From an uncultured Tateyamaria sp. (lineage in GTDB: Bacteria; Pseudomonadota; Alphaproteobacteria; Rhodobacterales; Rhodobacteraceae), in the NCBI RefSeq assembly GCF_947496075.1, contig NZ_CANMBJ010000002.1, forward strand, positions 682,001-746,000: a DNA stretch of 64,000 bases, in the 5' to 3' direction. Position numbers and translations under genes: made by a program. Of this stretch, positions 62,492-64,000 are shown one piece after another (the stretch's first letter is position 1; each line of letters starts with the position of its first letter). The notes under the pieces are model-generated. The model made no database searches. It saw only the letters and a program-made list of their open reading frames with translations, and was not told where the DNA came from.

Positions 62492-62755
62492 TCATTCTGG
62501 GGGCGGATTCAAAAGATCGTAGAGTTTTTGCAGGCCGGTCAGGATCACAAAGGCGCCGACGGCCCAGATCAGCAGCTCGAACGGGGCGAAATCCGTACCG
62601 CGCAGCCATTGACCGACCAGCCCGCCTTGGGGGCGCAGCGCATCCACGCCAAACAGCCCGTCACGCGGCCAAAGGCGCAGGTACCAGAACCGGGAGACAT
62701 AGAACAGGATCGCCGCCGTTACTGCCGCGATGATCAGCCAGACGATGCGCTTCAT
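62492..62755 (-). CDS. Two-helix membrane protein of redox cluster
   Basis: An 87-residue protein with two hydrophobic helices (about 3-22 and 58-78) connected by a short loop. Its function is unknown. It overlaps the end of the Cys-motif protein gene by 4 bases, so it is the last gene of the cluster that starts with the Rieske protein and may be a small subunit of the same membrane assembly. Confidence 0.75.
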   Translation of the reverse strand: MKRIVWLIIAAVTAAILFYVSRFWYLRLWPRDGLFGVDALRPQGGLVGQWLRGTDFAPFELLIWAVGAFVILTGLQKLYDLLNPPPE

Positions 62756-63507
62756 TCTGTCACCTCGATCGTGTCCACGTCGATTTCCCAGATCAGCAGA
62801 TCACCGTGCTTGGTGATCTCGCCCTCGGCAGTGATGAATTGGGCCACGTGGTCATAGGCTTCGCGCGGCAGGCGCGTGCCATCGGGGCCGACAACGAGGA
62901 GGAACTCTTCGCCCAGCACAGGCTGGGTGGATACGAAAATGGGTGGCACGTCGCCCAGCAGGCACAGGTTGGCACAGGCCTTGTGCGCCAGCCCGCGCCC
63001 CGGGCGCATGGCGCCTGCAAGGCACTTGCCGTCGCAAATCTCGCCCGCCAGTTTCCAGCGGCCCTGCGGTTCGGGCGTGATGTCCGGGGCATCGCCCTCG
63101 GCCGCTTGTATTCCGTTTCGACCGCCGCGCAACTGCATCATGTAAAGATCACCGCGTTCCAGCACGATGCCGGACACCTGCGCAAGTTGGCCGTTGAGGG
63201 GCATGGCGCGGCCGTCGACACCGGATTTGCCGCCCGCTGTCATCATGAAACTGTCGCCGGGCTTGATCCGATCATTGCCCTCGGTCACGTGGATGACGGG
63301 ATAGGGCGTCATCTCGACCACGCCGGTGACGGTCTGGCGACCATAGTCGAAGCGGAAGGCACCGGGGCCGGGGTCGTCCTGTGCGGCACCCATCAGGAAA
63401 CCCGCACCTGCGAGGCCCGAAATCAACAGGATGCAGGCCGTCAGCAGGAATGTCCTCAAGGGGCCGGGGGCGGGCAGGTAGCCGACGAAAAATGGCTTCT
63501 CGCTCAT
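62752..63507 (-). CDS. Membrane-anchored protein with CxxxC-CAxxC metal-site motif
   Basis: A 251-residue protein with one N-terminal membrane helix (about 18-42) and a beta-rich exported domain. Near residues 156-190 it has GEICDGKCLAGAMRPG followed by HKACANLCLLGDVPP, that is Cys158, Cys162, His175, Cys178 and Cys182, a conserved pattern of an uncharacterised family often found beside Rieske and desaturase-type genes. The residues could bind a metal or a cluster. The gene overlaps both neighbours by 4 bases, so a joint electron-transfer role is likely but unproven. Confidence 0.78.
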   Translation of the reverse strand: MSEKPFFVGYLPAPGPLRTFLLTACILLISGLAGAGFLMGAAQDDPGPGAFRFDYGRQTVTGVVEMTPYPVIHVTEGNDRIKPGDSFMMTAGGKSGVDGRAMPLNGQLAQVSGIVLERGDLYMMQLRGGRNGIQAAEGDAPDITPEPQGRWKLAGEICDGKCLAGAMRPGRGLAHKACANLCLLGDVPPIFVSTQPVLGEEFLLVVGPDGTRLPREAYDHVAQFITAEGEITKHGDLLIWEIDVDTIEVTE

Positions 63508-64000
63508 GTCGTGGCTCCTTCCTCGGGCAGGTCCGGCTCGGGTTCGGGCAGGGCAACCGGTTCCACATATGTGCCGGGGGGATTGGCGTCCGGGTGCACC
63601 TCGACCATGTCCCCCATCACGCGGATGCGGTAGGTGGGCACCTTTTCGGTGAACGGTGCGGGCGAGCGTCCATTGCGCACGTCGTATTGGAAGCCATGCC
63701 AGGGGCATGTGACCAGACAATCGATGATCTTGCCCTCGCCCAGCGGCCCGTTCTGGTGGGCACAGGCGTTGGAAATGGCGCTCAGCTTGCCCTCCATCAG
63801 GTAGACGGCAACACGGTCGCCGGTCGCAAGCTTGGCGATCTTGGCATAGCCTTCTTGGAAGTCGCCGACGTGCGCCACCTCGGCCCACGCACCATCCTTG
63901 GCCGCTGCCTCCGACCGTTCCTGCATCCATGCTGCCAGATGCAGGACGATGACAGCCCCTGCACCCAAGAGGAACAGCACCGTGAACACATGGTTCTGCT
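63504..64000 (-). CDS. Membrane-bound Rieske [2Fe-2S] protein (N terminus outside window)
   Basis: The visible 165 residues begin within a hydrophobic helix (VFTVLFLLGAGAVIVLHLAAWM) and continue as a Rieske domain with CAHQNGPLG and CPWHGFQYD, the C-x-H...C-x2-H ligands of a [2Fe-2S] cluster. The reading frame remains open past base 64000, so further membrane helices probably precede it. The C terminus is rich in Pro and Glu. It is the first visible gene of a three-gene overlapping cluster. Confidence 0.88.
   Translation of the reverse strand, partial: QNHVFTVLFLLGAGAVIVLHLAAWMQERSEAAAKDGAWAEVAHVGDFQEGYAKIAKLATGDRVAVYLMEGKLSAISNACAHQNGPLGEGKIIDCLVTCPWHGFQYDVRNGRSPAPFTEKVPTYRIRVMGDMVEVHPDANPPGTYVEPVALPEPEPDLPEEGATT

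Overview
The window is a 64 kb piece of a bacterial chromosome, very probably from a marine member of the Rhodobacterales (Roseobacter group, Alphaproteobacteria). The evidence is the high G+C coding style, a GTTC-N7-GTTC LexA box in front of mmcB, a tRNA-His that lacks the usual extra 5' G and C73, several small families typical of this group (DUF3572, DUF6324, DUF6476), gene orders such as hom-glpX-recJ, and two families of short palindromic intergenic repeats. I cannot name the genus. I see no IS element, prophage, CRISPR array or plasmid function.

Layout. 1-9.7 kb: the end of uvrC, then pgsA, moaD and moaE; an OmpA-type envelope protein with a small coiled-coil partner; ubiA and rsmE diverging from a 12 bp gap; a GNAT protein, a membrane protein and gshA. 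9.8-15.7 kb: a signalling stretch with a PleD-like diguanylate cyclase whose receiver lacks the phospho-acceptor Asp, a DUF3572-HAD pair, an MttB-family methyltransferase, and an H-NOX-like protein translationally coupled to a second diguanylate cyclase. 15.9-22.2 kb: tRNA-Glu, recJ, glpX, hom, a small lipoprotein, a TetR regulator with a probable operator, and a pirin.

22.2-29.4 kb: a 614 bp gene-free region with a structured-RNA candidate and a helically phased motif array; an ArsR/cupin/AHSA1 operon with two ArsR-like operators; a membrane-anchored ClpP-like protein paired with a four-helix coiled-coil membrane protein; SOS-linked mmcB; a beta-barrel protein; a GNAT protein and tRNA-His. 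29.6-38.1 kb: rluD, the sigma-32 gene rpoH with a clear terminator, a small membrane protein overlapping a secreted caspase/peptidoglycan-binding/FGE fusion, a membrane dipeptidase, an oxidoreductase, a DksA-type zinc finger protein and an S33 hydrolase.

38.1-51.8 kb: pepF, an amidohydrolase, an ATP-dependent DNA ligase with its MBL exonuclease, a lysophospholipase-like hydrolase with an SCP2 protein, a TPR protein, a Suv3-like helicase with an S4 protein, ferredoxin fdxA, CarD, and the divergent cobalamin genes cobS and cobT. 51.8-64 kb: a CPA2 antiporter, an Lrp regulator divergent from hppD, a very large protein that resembles PilM fused to PilP/GspC, a SIMPL protein, an O-acetylhomoserine sulfhydrylase, a glycosyltransferase-like protein, and a three-gene membrane redox cluster with a Rieske protein that runs off the end.

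Most of the window is housekeeping. The parts that most deserve a second look are the caspase-FGE fusion and its small membrane partner, the H-NOX-like protein that has lost its heme ligands next to an intact diguanylate cyclase, the degenerate PleD receiver, the ClpP-like/coiled-coil membrane pair, the PilM-PilP-like fusion, and the phased motif array upstream of the pirin gene.
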